A DNA stretch of 64,000 nucleotides. Source: Photobacterium sanctipauli (GTDB lineage Bacteria > Pseudomonadota > Gammaproteobacteria > Enterobacterales > Vibrionaceae). Positions 6,924 to 17,883 of this stretch are shown here, piece after piece (positions within the stretch are counted from its first letter, which is position 1; each line of letters opens with the position of its first letter). The translations under genes were made by a program, and so were the position numbers. The stretch covers positions 124,001 through 188,000 of the forward strand of contig NZ_PYMA01000006.1 in assembly GCF_003026495.1 (NCBI RefSeq), read 5' to 3'. The notes under the pieces are model-generated. The model had not been told where the DNA came from, did not search any database, and saw only the letters and a program-made list of their open reading frames with translations.

Positions 6924-8060
6924 ATGAGTAAAAAATACTTAACCCTGCTCAGTAGCCTTAGCCTGCTGCTCTCCTCACAATCCTTTGCCGCCTGGTTTGA
7001 GGTGACGGGTTCGGCAGTCCAACTCGAAAGCGAATCCACGGCAAGGAAGAATGCCCTAGAGGATGCTGTATTTCAGGCAATGAGCTACTCTGGCGCAGAC
7101 ATTTCAACCTTTGGCTATCTGCAGCCTTATCTGGAAACAGAACGCAGCGAATACCAGTTCAGCGGTAACGAAGTACGCCATGTTTCCGTCGTCAAAACAC
7201 GAAAGCGAAGCGGCAAATATTACCTGACGGCGAGAATTGACATCTACCCATCGGCAAAGACTTGCCACAAGGTACAGTACAAAAAAGGGCTACTGCTTGG
7301 TGAGTTCTCTATCGCCTACCCGCAACACGCATCACTGGGCGGGATATACCAACTGGGTGAGTCTTTTACCTCTATATTGAAACGTCAAATCGAGCGCCGC
7401 TCGCAAAGTTTTGTTGTCAGCAATACTACCCGGGTACCCATCTCCCCAGGGCAACCTGCGATGATGACCATGCTCGCCGAAGACAACGACGCGCAATACA
7501 TCATTAGTGGTGAAATTACTGATTTGACTTCGACACTTGACCAAAAACTCTTGCGAAGCGATCAAATCAACCGCCAATTTGCCGCCAACATCCAAGTGAT
7601 GGACGGCAAGACCGGCGAAACCCTGATGCAGAACAACTATCGTGAAATCGCAGAATGGCCGTTTGATCGGATCAGTACCCTTGATACCCAAAGCGCGCGT
7701 TTCTGGCAATCGAGCTACGGGCAAGCCGTGCAGCGTGTTAGCCGCAATATGATGTTAGACCTAGAAAGTACCCTTGCCTGTAGAGCAAGCTTACCTGAAG
7801 TGGTCAACACCCATGGCAGCATGGTGCAGGTTAATGTCGGACGTATCCATGGTGTTAAGGCCGGTGATAAGCTCGCCTTGTGGCACAGTGCAGGCTTTAT
7901 TGATCAGCAAGGCATTCCGCGTAACCGGATGATCCAAACCGATATCACCCTCACGGTTGATCGTGTTTACGAGAAGTCGGCCGAGCTGTTGGTCGAACAA
8001 CCCGATCTCGCTGCCAGCATCCAGCCAGGTGATTTACTGACCAAACAGCGCGCCGAATAA
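6924..8060 (+). CDS. flgT: Flagellar H-ring/T-ring assembly protein FlgT
   Basis: 378 residues with a signal peptide, MSKKYLTLLSSLSLLLSSQS, cleaved near SFAAW. It contains the FlgT N-terminal domain (WFEVTGSAVQLESESTARKN, AMSYSGADISTFGYL), a middle domain with DAQYIISGEITDLTSTL and a C-terminal domain with MVQVNVGRIHGVKAGDKLAL. In Vibrio FlgT builds the H-ring and is needed for the MotX/MotY T-ring that anchors the sodium-driven stator. It diverges from flgOP. Confidence 0.95.
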   Translation: MSKKYLTLLSSLSLLLSSQSFAAWFEVTGSAVQLESESTARKNALEDAVFQAMSYSGADISTFGYLQPYLETERSEYQFSGNEVRHVSVVKTRKRSGKYYLTARIDIYPSAKTCHKVQYKKGLLLGEFSIAYPQHASLGGIYQLGESFTSILKRQIERRSQSFVVSNTTRVPISPGQPAMMTMLAEDNDAQYIISGEITDLTSTLDQKLLRSDQINRQFAANIQVMDGKTGETLMQNNYREIAEWPFDRISTLDTQSARFWQSSYGQAVQRVSRNMMLDLESTLACRASLPEVVNTHGSMVQVNVGRIHGVKAGDKLALWHSAGFIDQQGIPRNRMIQTDITLTVDRVYEKSAELLVEQPDLAASIQPGDLLTKQRAE

Positions 8061-8120
8061 GATAATCACTTAATATCTTTGAAAATCTTTGTATAATAGC
8101 CACTCAAGTTCATACTTGAA

Positions 8121-8197
8121 GCTCCCTTAGCTCAGCTGGATAGAGCGTCCCCCTCCTAAGGGGAAGGCCACAGGTTCGACTCCTGTAGGGAGCGCCA
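8121..8197 (+). tRNA. tRNA-Arg (anticodon CCT)
   Basis: A 77-base cloverleaf: acceptor GCTCCCT/AGGGAGC, D-arm GCTC/GAGC, anticodon stem TCCCC/GGGGA enclosing loop CTCCTAA (anticodon CCT, reads AGG), T-arm ACAGG/CCTGT with TTCGACT, and an encoded CCA end. Confidence 0.97.
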
Positions 8198-8206
8198 TCA
8201 AATTCG

Positions 8207-8239
8207 AAAGCCCAGCATAATGATATGCTGGGCTTTTTC
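8207..8239 (+). terminator. Terminator after tRNA-Arg
   Basis: AAAGCCCAGCATA-ATGA-TATGCTGGGCTTT followed by further T residues: a 13-pair stem, classic rho-independent form, ten bases past the tRNA end. Confidence 0.9.
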
Positions 8240-8325
8240 TCATCTGCCAGAAACAAAAAAACCTCGCAGTGCGAGGTTATTTTATAAATTACCTGTATTG
8301 AAAATGATACAAGTAAGAAGAATTT

Positions 8326-8401
8326 TGGTGGAGCTATGCGGGATCGAACCGCAGACCTCTTCGCTGCCAGCGAAGCGCTCTCCCAGCTGAGCTATAGCCC
8401 C
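8326..8401 (-). tRNA. tRNA-Ala (anticodon GGC)
   Basis: A 76-base cloverleaf on the reverse strand: acceptor GGGGCTA/TAGCTCC (one G-T pair), anticodon stem CTTCG/CGAAG with loop CTGGCAG (anticodon GGC), T-loop TTCGATC, and an encoded ACCA end. It is convergent with tRNA-Arg. Confidence 0.97.
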
Positions 8402-8675
8402 AAAACGTAGAATTGATAATAAAAACTTAATGTTTTCATGTCAATACAACATTTTTAAGATTTTCAGCCTTAAACCATAAACTGAGATAGCAGTCACACC
8501 TAACAGCAGCCAAAGGCTAACACTGTTAGCATAGTGCTTTTACAGCAAGCACTCATACGCTCTTATTAAGATCTGAAAAATATGATCTTGTCCTAACATT
8601 TAATTGTAATTTACTCACCCCATGCAAAATAGCGTGAGTTGTTTATCTTTTTACAATGAAAATGGAGAGAGTGTT

Positions 8676-8852
8676 ATGAAGAAGTTTGCTGCTTTTTGCG
8701 CTGCAATGATGTTATCAGCTAGCTTTAGTGTCTCCGCTTATACCCTTGCTGGTACAGCAACAGAGATTCCAGAAGGTGCGTTGAAATACTGTGCAACATC
8801 AAAAAATTTCTGGGTTTGTGTCAATAACTATAAGCAGATGCATAAAGACTAA
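8676..8852 (+). CDS. Small secreted peptide of unknown function
   Basis: 58 residues. The first about 22, MKKFAAFCAAMMLSASFSVS, form a signal peptide ending at SAY. The mature part is only about 36 residues, with two cysteines (KYCATSKNFWVCVNN) that could form one disulfide. The start follows AATGGAGAGAGTGTT, a good ribosome-binding site; a longer reading from 8622 lacks one. It stands alone between tRNA-Ala and gltX and is followed by a hairpin shared with gltX. I do not recognise a family. Confidence 0.7.
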   Translation: MKKFAAFCAAMMLSASFSVSAYTLAGTATEIPEGALKYCATSKNFWVCVNNYKQMHKD

Positions 8853-8873
8853 CAACTCACCTATAATCGACAA

Positions 8874-8904
8874 AAAAGCGGAAGCCACATGGCTTCCGCT
8901 CTTA
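8874..8904. terminator. Bidirectional terminator between small peptide gene and gltX
   Basis: AAAGCGGAAGCC-ACAT-GGCTTCCGCT is a stem with an A-tract on the left (a T-tract for the reverse strand). It lies 22 bases past the small peptide stop and 25 past the convergent gltX stop, so it probably serves gltX and perhaps both. Confidence 0.75.
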
Positions 8905-8928
8905 ATTTTTGCCTAGCTAACCAGACAA

Positions 8929-10353
8929 TTAGCTGTTTGCTTCACGCTCAGCAATGAAAGCAAGTGCCATCTTGATACGTGCTGCAACACGTTCTTTGCC
9001 AATCAGCTGCATAACGGCATCAACCGATGGTGACTGGCCTTGGCCCGTTACAGATACGCGTAGCGGCATACCCACTTTACCCATACCTAGCTCAAGCTCT
9101 TCACAGGTTTCCTTGATCACATTGTGAAGGTTCTCTGTGGTCCACTCTTCTAGCGCTTCAACTTTTGCCAAAGCCAGTGCCAGTGCTTCTTTCGCGACTG
9201 GGCGTAGGTGCTTCTTCGCCGCACCCGCTTCAAACTCACTGAAATCTTGGTAGAAGTAGCGAGATTGCTCAGCAAGCTCGATCAGGGTATTACAACGCTC
9301 ACCAACAAGCTTGATCACTTCGGTGATAGCAGGGCCGTTAGCAATGTCGATTTCTTTCTGATCTAGATGCCACTGCAGGTATTTCGCCACATACTCGGGC
9401 TCTGCCGTCTTGATGTAGTGGTTGTTCAACCAAAGCAGTTTGTCTGTATTGAAAGCTGACGCAGACTTGCTGATAGAATCCAGGCTAAATAGCTTGATCA
9501 TCTCTTCGAGCGAGAAGATTTCCTGATCACCATGAGACCAACCCAGACGAACTAGGTAGTTCAATAGTGCTTGCGGTAGGTAACCTTCATCACGGTATTG
9601 CATCACGCTTACCGCACCGTGGCGCTTAGATAACTTGGCACCATCATCACCTAGGATCATTGCACAGTGGGCAAACTCAGGTACTGGTGCACCTAGCGCT
9701 TCGTAGATGTTGATTTGACGTGGCGTGTTGTTGATATGGTCTTCACCACGTACAACCTGAGTAATACCCATATCCCAGTCATCAACAACAACACAGAAGT
9801 TGTATGTTGGGCTACCGTCTGTACGGCGGATGATCAAATCATCCAGTTCGCTGTTAGCGATTTCAATACGGCCACGAACGTGATCGTCAAAAACAACCGT
9901 GCCTTCTTTCGGGTTACGGAAGCGAATGACAAACGGAGAGTCTTCGGTAGCCGCGGCATTGGCAGCCATCACTTTAGGGTGGTTAGCATCGTAACGTGGC
10001 TTAACACCCGCAGCCATTTGCTCTTCACGGATTTCGTCTAGTAGCTCTTTCGGGCAGTAGCACTTGTAAGCCTTGTCTTCTGCAAGCAGCTGGTCGATTA
10101 ACTGGTTGTAACGATCAAAACGTTTAGTTTGGTAGTAAGGTCCTTCATCCCAGTTCAGGCCAATCCACTCCATACCTTCAAGAATGGCGTCGATCGCTTC
10201 CTGTGTTGAGCGCTCAAGGTCTGTATCTTCGATACGAAGTACAAATTCGCCACCCATATGTTTAGCAAACAACCAAGAATACAGTGCTGTACGAGCACCA
10301 CCGACGTGCAAGAAGCCTGTTGGGCTCGGTGCAAAGCGAGTTTTAACCGTCAT
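8929..10353 (-). CDS. gltX: Glutamate--tRNA ligase
   Basis: 474 residues, typical for GluRS. The class I HIGH-type motif is [20 protein letters not shown] at residues 8-27, and the KMSKS-type loop is AKLSKRHG near 237-244. Other GluRS landmarks are [31 protein letters not shown] and the helical anticodon-binding C-terminus. It charges tRNA-Glu with glutamate and also feeds haem synthesis. It stands as a single gene. Confidence 0.98.
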   Translation of the reverse strand: MTVKTRFAPSPTGFLHVGGARTALYSWLFAKHMGGEFVLRIEDTDLERSTQEAIDAILEGMEWIGLNWDEGPYYQTKRFDRYNQLIDQLLAEDKAYKCYCPKELLDEIREEQMAAGVKPRYDANHPKVMAANAAATEDSPFVIRFRNPKEGTVVFDDHVRGRIEIANSELDDLIIRRTDGSPTYNFCVVVDDWDMGITQVVRGEDHINNTPRQINIYEALGAPVPEFAHCAMILGDDGAKLSKRHGAVSVMQYRDEGYLPQALLNYLVRLGWSHGDQEIFSLEEMIKLFSLDSISKSASAFNTDKLLWLNNHYIKTAEPEYVAKYLQWHLDQKEIDIANGPAITEVIKLVGERCNTLIELAEQSRYFYQDFSEFEAGAAKKHLRPVAKEALALALAKVEALEEWTTENLHNVIKETCEELELGMGKVGMPLRVSVTGQGQSPSVDAVMQLIGKERVAARIKMALAFIAEREANS

Positions 10354-10490
10354 TGAACATTACCTAATTAATGAAGGAGCGCAGCCATTGTATGTCGCTG
10401 CGATAAAGATGCGGGGTATTTTAACACTGTCATGCAATTCTACAATCGTTGCTCGAAAGCAGGTGCCGACATATTGCCGATAAATGCAAA

Positions 10491-10518
10491 CAGGGGGAGG
10501 CATTGCGGCCTCCCCCTG
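10491..10518. terminator. Strong GC hairpin downstream of the first DUF2057 gene
   Basis: CAGGGGGAGGC-ATTGCG-GCCTCCCCCTG, an eleven-pair stem 22 bases past the DUF2057 stop on the reverse strand. It lacks a clear T-run (CTGTTTGC follows), so termination may be inefficient or the hairpin may stabilise the mRNA end. Confidence 0.55.
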
Positions 10519-10540
10519 CGATAAATACTTTAGCTAACGC

Positions 10541-11206
10541 TTACTTTAGGTTACGCATTGCCCACTGCATAAACTGCTGCTGCTCTTCGGCAGAAAGCTC
10601 AGCAAACCCCGTTTGCATTATGGCTACTTTGCTTGCTGCTGCGTTGCCTGTTGCTTCGGCAACCGTTGTTTTAGTCGCTTGTGCTGTCTTTTGTGGTTTC
10701 ACCGCAAGATCATCAACCATGGTAGGGTCAACCACAGCAACGCCATCACCAACCATATTGTACTCTTCAAGCGTTCTTGCATATTCAGGGAAAATACCCA
10801 ACCCGCTTACATGTAATAACTCCGCTTGGTAATCAACCGGGGCTCCCTTGGTATCGGTTAAAACAAAATCCAGTGTTTTACGGAAGGCCTTGGCATCATC
10901 AACATGCTTAAACACCGGGTAGCTTAATTGTAATGGTGACTCAGTAGCATCAAAGCGCATAACCACTGGCGTGAACTTTAATTTAGAGCGGCGCCCATCA
11001 TCAATAACCAACTGATCAAGAGAAAATAAAATCTGATTCGTCCCCGCCTCTAACTCAAGGACATCTTTATTCTTAAACAGTGGCGAGTCCACTTCTTTTC
11101 CATTCAAGACGTGAAGGTCAATCTCTTTAATTACTTTTAATTCACTTGCCAAACTTGGCAAAGAAAGTGCACCTGCCAATACAGCCACAAGCCATTTTTT
11201 ATTCAT
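10541..11206 (-). CDS. DUF2057 (YccT-like) periplasmic protein, copy A
   Basis: 221 residues from the ATG preceded by GAGGCAATTG; an in-frame GTG four codons earlier is less likely. Signal peptide MNKKWLVAVLAGALSLPSLA, then the DUF2057 domain with HVLNGKEVDS, LEAGTNQILFSLDQLVIDDG, LSYPVFKHVDDAKAF and a C-terminal EEQQQFMQWAMRNLK. The family's function is not established. It is on the same strand as porin A, 101 bases after it, with a terminator-like hairpin between. A second DUF2057 gene at 13152 is clearly paralogous in layout and ending. Confidence 0.85.
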   Translation of the reverse strand: MNKKWLVAVLAGALSLPSLASELKVIKEIDLHVLNGKEVDSPLFKNKDVLELEAGTNQILFSLDQLVIDDGRRSKLKFTPVVMRFDATESPLQLSYPVFKHVDDAKAFRKTLDFVLTDTKGAPVDYQAELLHVSGLGIFPEYARTLEEYNMVGDGVAVVDPTMVDDLAVKPQKTAQATKTTVAEATGNAAASKVAIMQTGFAELSAEEQQQFMQWAMRNLK

Positions 11207-11253
11207 CAATTGCCTCACTAAAATCCGATATTTACTTTCTTATACACTAATTT

Positions 11254-11276
11254 CAAAAAGGCGGCCAAAGCCGCCT
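11254..11276 (-). terminator. Terminator or attenuator between porin A and DUF2057 copy A
   Basis: On the reverse strand AAGGCGGC-TTT-GGCCGCCTTTTTGA has a GC-rich stem and T-run, just after the porin stop. Because DUF2057 copy A follows on the same strand, it may set a step-down from abundant porin mRNA to the downstream gene. Confidence 0.7.
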
Positions 11277-11306
11277 TCTCATTATTAGCTATTTCTAAAG
11301 TTGAAA

Positions 11307-12440
11307 TTAGAAGTAGTATTCAACACCAACAGATGCTTCATCAAAGCTATCTGATTTCCAACGGCCTTGGTAAGAATCGCCCAAGTCATTGATTGCGTAA
11401 CGTGCGTATAGAACCGCATTGGTATCGACAAAGTACATCATCTGGAATGAAGTTACGTTATCTTCGGTGTTTTCAATATCTTTACCGTCAACTTCTAGAC
11501 CAAGGTTTTCAGCGCGAGCTACTTTAGCCTGCCAGTTACCGAAGTTGTAGGTCATACCCACTGAGTACGAATCTTCACGCTCGTCGACACCGCGATCATT
11601 ATCTGCTTTAGCAATACGGTAGTAAGCGAAATAACCTAGGCCATTAGAAAAACCACCCTGAGAGCCAATCAAGTAAGTTTGGTTATCCCAATATTCAGTG
11701 CCACTAACAGGTTCACCTTCTGTATCTACAGTACCAGTAGGGTAAGAGCCTTTAGTTTTGTAGTTCATTTCATAAGCTAGATCGAACTGAACCCAACCCC
11801 AGTCACCTTTAAACTGCTGGTGAGCAGCCATACCATGCCAGTAGTTGCTTCCTGCTTTTTCGCTATCGGTTGCACCGGCACGATCTTGCCCAGCACCAAC
11901 GGCGATATCCATGGTGAAACCTTTCCATAACTCGTTAGTATCCCAACGAATTGTATCCGACTGACGGTCATTGAAGTTGTTACCGCCAATAGTACCACCC
12001 CAGTCCCAAACGTTACCCATGCCCGGGTTGGTTGCAGGCCAGTCGATTAGCTCGTAGATTGGTGTTAACACGCGACCAACACGTACTTGACCAAAACGCT
12101 CATGCTCAAAACCAACAAACGTATCACGGTGACCAAGCAGGTTTCCGCCGTCTTCAGGACCAAATGACGGATCGACATAGCCAGATTCAATTTGCCACAA
12201 GAATGTCCAATCTTGTAGGTTGTCAAATTTAGCAGTACCTTTCCAACCAAGACGAGATTCGTGGTTTGCTTGCGTACCGTTATTGTTCTTTTCATTGTCA
12301 TACTGGCGATCAGCTACCTGCATAGCGATAACACCGTAGATACCGTGCTCGTATTTACCTTCTGCTTGAGCTGGTACAGCTGCAACTGCGGCTGCCGTAA
12401 TCGCTGCACCTAATAGAGTACGCTTGAAAATCTTATCCAT
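11307..12440 (-). CDS. Outer-membrane general porin (OmpL/OmpH-like), copy A
   Basis: 377 residues. Signal peptide MDKIFKRTLLGAAITAAAVA ends near PAQAEG. The mature barrel shows the gram-negative trimeric porin pattern: GWKGTAKFDNLQDWTFLWQI, GHRDTFVGFEHERFGQVRVG for the L3 region, PNPGMG-type loop text NPGMGNVWDWGG, and the terminal aromatic strand ending VGVEYYF. It forms passive diffusion channels for small solutes. The ATG follows TAGGAGTTTTCC. The 5' leader holds a hairpin resembling that of porin B. Photobacterium OmpH/OmpL are likely relatives, but I cannot assign an orthologue. Confidence 0.93.
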   Translation of the reverse strand: MDKIFKRTLLGAAITAAAVAAVPAQAEGKYEHGIYGVIAMQVADRQYDNEKNNNGTQANHESRLGWKGTAKFDNLQDWTFLWQIESGYVDPSFGPEDGGNLLGHRDTFVGFEHERFGQVRVGRVLTPIYELIDWPATNPGMGNVWDWGGTIGGNNFNDRQSDTIRWDTNELWKGFTMDIAVGAGQDRAGATDSEKAGSNYWHGMAAHQQFKGDWGWVQFDLAYEMNYKTKGSYPTGTVDTEGEPVSGTEYWDNQTYLIGSQGGFSNGLGYFAYYRIAKADNDRGVDEREDSYSVGMTYNFGNWQAKVARAENLGLEVDGKDIENTEDNVTSFQMMYFVDTNAVLYARYAINDLGDSYQGRWKSDSFDEASVGVEYYF

Positions 12441-12468
12441 GGAAAACTCCTAGTATTTATAGCTGTGT

Positions 12469-12506
12469 CTGATTGAGCCCCAGTTGGCCGCCGAAGGAAC
12501 AATCAG
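12469..12506 (-). ncRNA. Structured 5' leader element of porin A mRNA
   Basis: In the mRNA sense, CTGATTG pairs with CAATCAG (seven pairs), and UUCC/GGGG can extend the stem inside it. The loop carries CGGCGGCCAAC. Porin B has the same loop sequence in an equivalent hairpin whose outer stem differs at three pairs yet still pairs. Downstream, both leaders share CACAGCTA and TAGGAGTTTT before the ATG. Confidence 0.65.
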
Positions 12507-13151
12507 AATTAATTATTGATTTTGAAATCGTGGATAAGATTAACCGCTTTTTTTTTATCGTGAAGATAGCCCCCAAGAAAATATGATGCTGTTCAAAACA
12601 CTGAAACCTAAAACAAACAAAAATAAATCAAAACAACAACTTAAACCCAAAACATAAAGTAATTAGCGTTTTCAATCATCACTAAAAACCTCGATACGAT
12701 CACAACATCGCTGGCAAATTGGTGCTTTTTAGAAAAATAATTAGAACTATTGAGATCTAATTATTTTCTTTGGCAGAATTTATTACTAAATAAGTGATCA
12801 TGCTCTCACAAGTCATAGATAAAAATGAACCAAATCGTTTTTTGTTAACTTGTTTTGACGTTTTTACCTACCGCCTTACATTCATAAGCTTTTTCCGAAA
12901 ACCACCTATAAACAAAGCCAATAACAACAACTGAAGGTATACGCCATACCTTAAAATGATAAAAAAGCGATGCTAAGTTTCCTTATTGCGTATGTTTTTT
13001 GGCATAAAAGATGAACACTGTGACTAACCCCTTATAACCATGACATCATAATGAATAGTCCTTTTTAGATGTGGTGCATCAAAGTAAAATTGTGATGAAA
13101 AATATCTTTAAGGATTTAGTTGCTTTTGAATGCAACTGACAAGGAGAAACT
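12507..13151. other. AT-rich intergenic region between porin A and DUF2057 copy B
   Basis: About 640 bases without a credible gene. It must hold the promoters of porin A (reverse) and of the second DUF2057 gene (forward). It contains a T-run near 12552 and an A-rich stretch near 12610-12650. I could not assign operators such as OmpR or ToxR sites with confidence. Confidence 0.5.
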
Positions 13152-13862
13152 ATGAAATTGAAACCGACAGCCTTAGCCATCGCATTACTATCACCACTAT
13201 CCTTTCCTGTTATGGCTGAGGTGACACTTGAACTGCCTGACAATATCCGCTTACTTGCCGTCAATGAAACGGAAGTGAATAAAGGCTGGGGAAGTATTTT
13301 CAAAGCAACTGAAGATTCAATCACTCTGGAAGATGGCAAGAACCAAATAGTTTATCAAGTTGATCATTACTTTTATAAAGGCGACAAACAAAGCGAGCGA
13401 TACCGTTCAGGCCCGCTCATTTTGACTTTTACAGCAAATAATGAAGAACTATCGTTAGCTATTCCAAACTTCTCCGACAAAGTTCAGGCTGAGAGCTATG
13501 CCGAAAAGCCAACCCCAAAATTAACTGATGCAAAAAGCGCAAGCTATCCGTTCAAGCATGATCATCTCGCATTGAAAGGACTTTCAATCAATCATGATTA
13601 TGCTGAGTATGTGAAAGCCTACAATCAAAAAGGCGGTGTTGCTGCAGTGACCGGCCTTACCGCGCCAGTAGCAGCTACTAAAGTATCAGCAACTGAACAA
13701 TCACCAACTGTTGAAAAAGCAGCTGTAGCTACTAAAACAGCTCAAGCTGAAAATAAAGGCAGCCAAGCAGATCTCGCGGGCGAGAACCTAAAGTATTGGT
13801 TTGAACAGGCAGATCCACAAACAAGAAAAGAGTTCGTTAGCTGGGCAGTACAAAACCTATAG
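13152..13862 (+). CDS. DUF2057 (YccT-like) periplasmic protein, copy B
   Basis: 236 residues. Signal peptide MKLKPTALAIALLSPLSFPV ends at VMAE. It has the same architecture as copy A: ELPDNIRLLAVNETEVNKGW, LEDGKNQIVYQVDHYF, LSLAIPNFSDKVQAESY, a low-complexity Ala/Thr/Lys linker near 165-205, and a closing DPQTRKEFVSWAVQNL that matches QFMQWAMRNLK in copy A. Function unknown. The start follows AAGGAGAAACT. It is convergent with porin B, whereas copy A is co-directional with its porin. Confidence 0.85.
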   Translation: MKLKPTALAIALLSPLSFPVMAEVTLELPDNIRLLAVNETEVNKGWGSIFKATEDSITLEDGKNQIVYQVDHYFYKGDKQSERYRSGPLILTFTANNEELSLAIPNFSDKVQAESYAEKPTPKLTDAKSASYPFKHDHLALKGLSINHDYAEYVKAYNQKGGVAAVTGLTAPVAATKVSATEQSPTVEKAAVATKTAQAENKGSQADLAGENLKYWFEQADPQTRKEFVSWAVQNL

Positions 13863-13896
13863 CATCATATGCAAACCACCTATAGCTTTATTAACT

Positions 13897-13927
13897 AAAA
13901 AAGAAGGGATATCCCTTCTTTTTTTTA
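13897..13927 (+). terminator. Terminator after DUF2057 copy B
   Basis: AAGAAGGGAT-ATCCCTTCTT followed by a T-run. It is a perfect 20-base palindrome with a long U-tail, about 40 bases past the stop. Confidence 0.85.
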
Positions 13928-14028
13928 TACCAATCCCTACTACCAATCTAGATAAGTCATTAATCTATGTATTACACAGGAAAAATAAAGAAATAATAGA
14001 TGGGGTTGGTGTTAGTTTTAGATAACAA

Positions 14029-14057
14029 CAAAAAACGGGAGCTTTAATAAGCTCCCG
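14029..14057 (-). terminator. Terminator after porin B
   Basis: On the reverse strand CGGGAGCTT-ATTA-AAGCTCCCG, then TTTTTTG, 29 bases past the porin B stop. Confidence 0.88.
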
Positions 14058-14085
14058 CAAATAAGACAGTATCGTTAACTAAAGA

Positions 14086-15207
14086 TTAGAAACCGTATTC
14101 AATACCAACACGTACTACGAAGGTCTCAGTTTGTTTCGCGTCAGCACCTGTACCAGACTTAATGTCACGCTGAGCTAGACGTAGGTAAGGAACAAAGCCG
14201 TTATGAACATACATTAGCTGACCAGAAATCACGCTATCCTCGTCACCATTTTTCATACCATCAGTTTCAGATTCTAGGTTCTCTGTATAACCAACTTTAA
14301 CGCCCCATGGACCGTTCCAGTACTGGCCGATCACAACCCAAGAATCCTGCTCTGACTTATCGCCCCCTGTCACATCACTTTCGCCAGACTTATAGGCGCC
14401 CGCTAGCCCAAAGCCTGCTGGTAGCGAAGCTTCGAAACCAACAATGTAACCGAAGGTATCTGCAAATTGTGCTGCTACTGATTCGGTCAACTCAGATTGA
14501 CCATTTTCATCAAAGCCCCATGACTCTTCAACAGCATCGGATACCTTACGGTCTGTTTCCGTTTCAAATGCAGCATGCAGCGTTACCATGTCAGCTACAC
14601 GGTAGTGAGCTGCCGCGCCGTACCAGTTGTTACCATCTACCGACTTGTCACCGCGACCTGTAGCAATATTGAAGTTAAAGCCGTTGAAGTTAGGCGAATC
14701 GTAGCGAGCCATGTCACCATGGCGGTCACGGTTGAACTTAACATCGCCGCCCCAGTCCCAAGAAGCACCAAGGCCTGGGTTTGCATATGGCCAGTCGATT
14801 ATCTCATACATTGGCGTCAGCATACGACCGAAACGAACCGTACCCCAGTCACCTTTCATACCGATGAAAGTATCGCGGTTACCAAGCGTACCACCAGTAC
14901 CATCTTCACCTACGTAGCCAGATTCAACCTGCATGAAAACAGTGAAGTCATCAAACATTTCTTTACCAGCTCGGAAACCGATACGTGATTCATTCTCGTA
15001 ATCGTAACCAGTATAAGTGTCTGTCTTAGCACCAGTGCTATCTGTCTCTTCACCATCGTAGTTAACGATTGAAATCGCTGCGACACCGTAAACTTCAACG
15101 TTGAAGTCGTTGTTCTCACCGATTTGGTAAGCATTTGCTGACATTGACATTAGCGCTGCTGCTGCAACTGCTGTACCCAAAACCGAACGCTTGAACATCT
15201 TTTCCAT
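14086..15207 (-). CDS. Outer-membrane general porin (OmpL/OmpH-like), copy B
   Basis: 373 residues. Signal peptide MEKMFKRSVLGTAVAAAALM ends at ANAY. Barrel features parallel copy A: RIGFRAGKEMFDDFTVFMQV, GNRDTFIGMKGDWGTVRFGR, EIIDWPYANPGLGASWDWGG and the terminal VRVGIEYGF. The two porins share gene order of motifs and leader structure but differ through most surface-loop segments, so they are diverged paralogues rather than a recent duplication. The ATG follows TAGGAGTTTTATTCC. Confidence 0.93.
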   Translation of the reverse strand: MEKMFKRSVLGTAVAAAALMSMSANAYQIGENNDFNVEVYGVAAISIVNYDGEETDSTGAKTDTYTGYDYENESRIGFRAGKEMFDDFTVFMQVESGYVGEDGTGGTLGNRDTFIGMKGDWGTVRFGRMLTPMYEIIDWPYANPGLGASWDWGGDVKFNRDRHGDMARYDSPNFNGFNFNIATGRGDKSVDGNNWYGAAAHYRVADMVTLHAAFETETDRKVSDAVEESWGFDENGQSELTESVAAQFADTFGYIVGFEASLPAGFGLAGAYKSGESDVTGGDKSEQDSWVVIGQYWNGPWGVKVGYTENLESETDGMKNGDEDSVISGQLMYVHNGFVPYLRLAQRDIKSGTGADAKQTETFVVRVGIEYGF

Positions 15208-15237
15208 GGAATAAAACTCCTAAAAATACTAGCTGTG

Positions 15238-15279
15238 ATACTTGTGCCCTAAAGGTTGGCCGCCGAGGGCATCAAGTAT
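15238..15279 (-). ncRNA. Structured 5' leader element of porin B mRNA
   Basis: In the mRNA sense ATACTTG pairs with CAAGTAT, and inside it GCCCT pairs with AGGGC, with CGGCGGCCAAC in the loop region. The outer stem differs from the porin A leader at three base pairs, each change compensated. The element starts about 30 bases upstream of the start codon and is followed by the shared CACAGCTA and TAGGAGTTTT. Confidence 0.7.
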
Positions 15280-15681
15280 TCCTCCCGATATGTCAGTCAG
15301 GCTCACGCCTAACCAATTCATATTTTTTTAGTTCTGAACTGAACACTTGTCTTGCTTCATGTCTAAGACTACTTTCACATCAAAAAACATCAAACAGAAC
15401 TTAATTTATTATTCAAAAAATATGAGCCAGTGCAAAGTTTGACCGATTTAGTGATCGAGATCATACATAATGACACAAACATCAAAATAAACATCAAAAT
15501 CACTATATAACAATTAGATACAGGGCAAACCATTAACTAACAAACCATTTTTGTATCGACTTTCCAAGCTAAAAAATAATAAAAGACCGCCATTACCCGT
15601 TACTATAAAAACGCTAAAACCCTTAAAACCGCCCACTTAAAACACGTCAAAAAATAATTAACAACAGTAAATAAAGAATAC
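15280..15681. other. AT-rich intergenic region upstream of porin B
   Basis: About 400 bases between the porin B leader and the ligA terminator with no credible gene. It is strongly AT-rich and should contain the porin B promoter. I see no operator I can name. Confidence 0.5.
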
Positions 15682-15717
15682 AAAAAAAGCCCTTAACAAC
15701 AATGTGTTAAGGGCTTT
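15682..15717 (-). terminator. Terminator after ligA
   Basis: On the reverse strand AAAGCCCTTAACA-CATTGT-TGTTAAGGGCTTT, then more T residues; a 13-pair stem 40 bases past the ligA stop. Confidence 0.9.
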
Positions 15718-15756
15718 AAATCATTTTATCTCGTTAAAATTTAGATTTTGACGAAA

Positions 15757-17855
<2,099 letters not shown>

Positions 17856-17883
17856 AAATTGTTTTATTTTTGGCGAGTACCGC

